From contig NZ_BSQF01000002.1 in assembly GCF_030268205.1 (NCBI RefSeq), forward strand, positions 496,001-560,000: a stretch of DNA of 64,000 bases, read 5' to 3'. Source of the stretch: Allomuricauda sp. NBRC 101325 (lineage in GTDB: Bacteria > Bacteroidota > Bacteroidia > Flavobacteriales > Flavobacteriaceae). The notes beneath the pieces are model-generated. The model saw only the letters and a list, made by a program, of their open reading frames with translations. It did not search any database and was not told the origin of the DNA. This document shows positions 63,415 through 64,000 of this stretch, in pieces; the first letter of the stretch is position 1, and every line of letters begins with the position of its first letter. A program made the position numbers and the translations under genes.

Positions 63415-64000
63415 ATGCACTATAAAAAATTACTTTTAGTCGGTATTGCGCTTTCTTTTTGGGGTGTACAAGCCCAAAAAAGAGTTCCAGAAGTAGAAGC
63501 GCTTTTAAACAAAATGACCATTGAAGAAAAAATAGGTCAGTTGAACTTATTGACACCAGGTGGCGGAGTTGCCACAGGTGAGGTAGTCAGTAAAGATGTG
63601 GAATCCAAGATCAAGAATGGCCAGGTAGGCGGACTTTTTGGGGTAACTGGGCCGAATAAAGTTCGAATCGCCCAAGAAATTGCCGTTAAAGAAAGCCGAT
63701 TGGGAATTCCTTTGCTCATTGGTTCAGACGTGATTCACGGATACAAAACCACTTATCCCATTCCGTTGGGACTTTCAGCAAGTTGGGATATGGATTTGGT
63801 TAAACAAGCGGCCCAATTGGCTGCCAAAGAAGCTACGGCAGATGGTATCAACTGGAACTTTTCACCTATGGTTGACGTTGCCCGTGATCCTCGATGGGGT
63901 CGAATTTCGGAAGGGGCAGGAGAGGATCCATATTTAGGTTCAAAAATTGCCGAAGCCATGGTTAAAGGCTATCAAGGTGATGATTTGGCTGCTTCCCACA
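63415..64000 (+). CDS. GH3 beta-glucosidase, BglX-like (partial, runs off window)
   Basis: The first 195 residues are visible: signal peptide (KKLLLVGIALSFWGVQAQ), then EALLNKMTIEEKIGQLNLL, GIPLLIGSDVIHGYKTTYPI, LGLSASWDMDLVKQAA, NWNFSPMVDVARDPRWGR and SEGAGEDPYLGSKIAEAMV, the classic N-terminal half of periplasmic BglX-type GH3 enzymes. The nucleophile Asp and C-terminal domains lie beyond the window. In a GH144 locus it most likely splits sophorose and short beta-1,2-glucooligosaccharides to glucose. It is 23 nt after the GH43-like gene. Confidence 0.93.
   Translation, partial: MHYKKLLLVGIALSFWGVQAQKRVPEVEALLNKMTIEEKIGQLNLLTPGGGVATGEVVSKDVESKIKNGQVGGLFGVTGPNKVRIAQEIAVKESRLGIPLLIGSDVIHGYKTTYPIPLGLSASWDMDLVKQAAQLAAKEATADGINWNFSPMVDVARDPRWGRISEGAGEDPYLGSKIAEAMVKGYQGDDLAASH

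Overview
The window reads as a chromosomal segment of a marine-type Flavobacteriaceae (Bacteroidota), possibly of the Muricauda/Flagellimonas kind, though the genus is only a guess. The reasons are two SusC/SusD pairs, a giant SprB-repeat protein with a type IX secretion (type B) tail, flavobacterial gene order (WbqC, lepB, dapB, DUF5683, parB, parA), promoter elements of the Bacteroidota form TAnnTTTG, no obvious Shine-Dalgarno sites, and many short gene overlaps that suggest coupled translation. No CRISPR array, prophage or insertion sequence was found.

Layout. 1-5.8 kb (minus): a housekeeping operon parA-parB-DUF5683-dapB-lepB that runs into a WbqC-like gene, with a four-helix-bundle (23S-IVP type) gene inserted in front of WbqC. 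5.9-14 kb: a propionyl-CoA to succinyl-CoA module split over two divergent operons, udk-divIC-mutA-mutB (minus) and biotin carrier-biotin carboxylase-carboxyltransferase (plus). A 288-bp gap of composite repeats follows, then a Bcr/CflA-type exporter.

15.5-30.2 kb is a coherent peptidoglycan-glycan scavenging and recycling locus. It holds an outer-membrane SusCD pair, a GHL10 (DigH-like) lipoprotein, an AmpG-like permease, a cytosolic NagZ-like GH3, AnmK, MurQ, a NagB fused to a PIG-L/LmbE deacetylase, a GNAT acetyltransferase, a methyltransferase and a DeoR-type regulator. Together they could take glycan strands from outside the cell to fructose-6-phosphate. The missing named step (NagA) could be supplied by the deacetylase half of the NagB fusion.

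30.2-48 kb: a PQQ-type sugar dehydrogenase lipoprotein, the 2769-residue SprB-like surface protein, a secreted PepSY-like protein, tRNA-Pro(GGG), an MBL-fold hydrolase, a large BNR/sortilin-type propeller protein, and a DinB / WYL-regulator / AlkB cluster. The DinB-regulator promoter region carries two 16-bp palindromes placed as mirror images relative to two divergent promoters.

48-64 kb: a polysaccharide utilisation locus with a membrane-tethered propeller/LuxR regulator, SusC, SusD, a triple-LamG lipoprotein, two tandem GH144-like lipoproteins, an esterase-like hydrolase, a GH43-like protein with discoidin and FN3 regions, and a GH3 beta-glucosidase cut by the window end. GH144 plus GH3 points to beta-1,2-glucan (sophorooligosaccharides) as the likely substrate. 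All functions are inferred from recognisable motifs and context; no database search was run.
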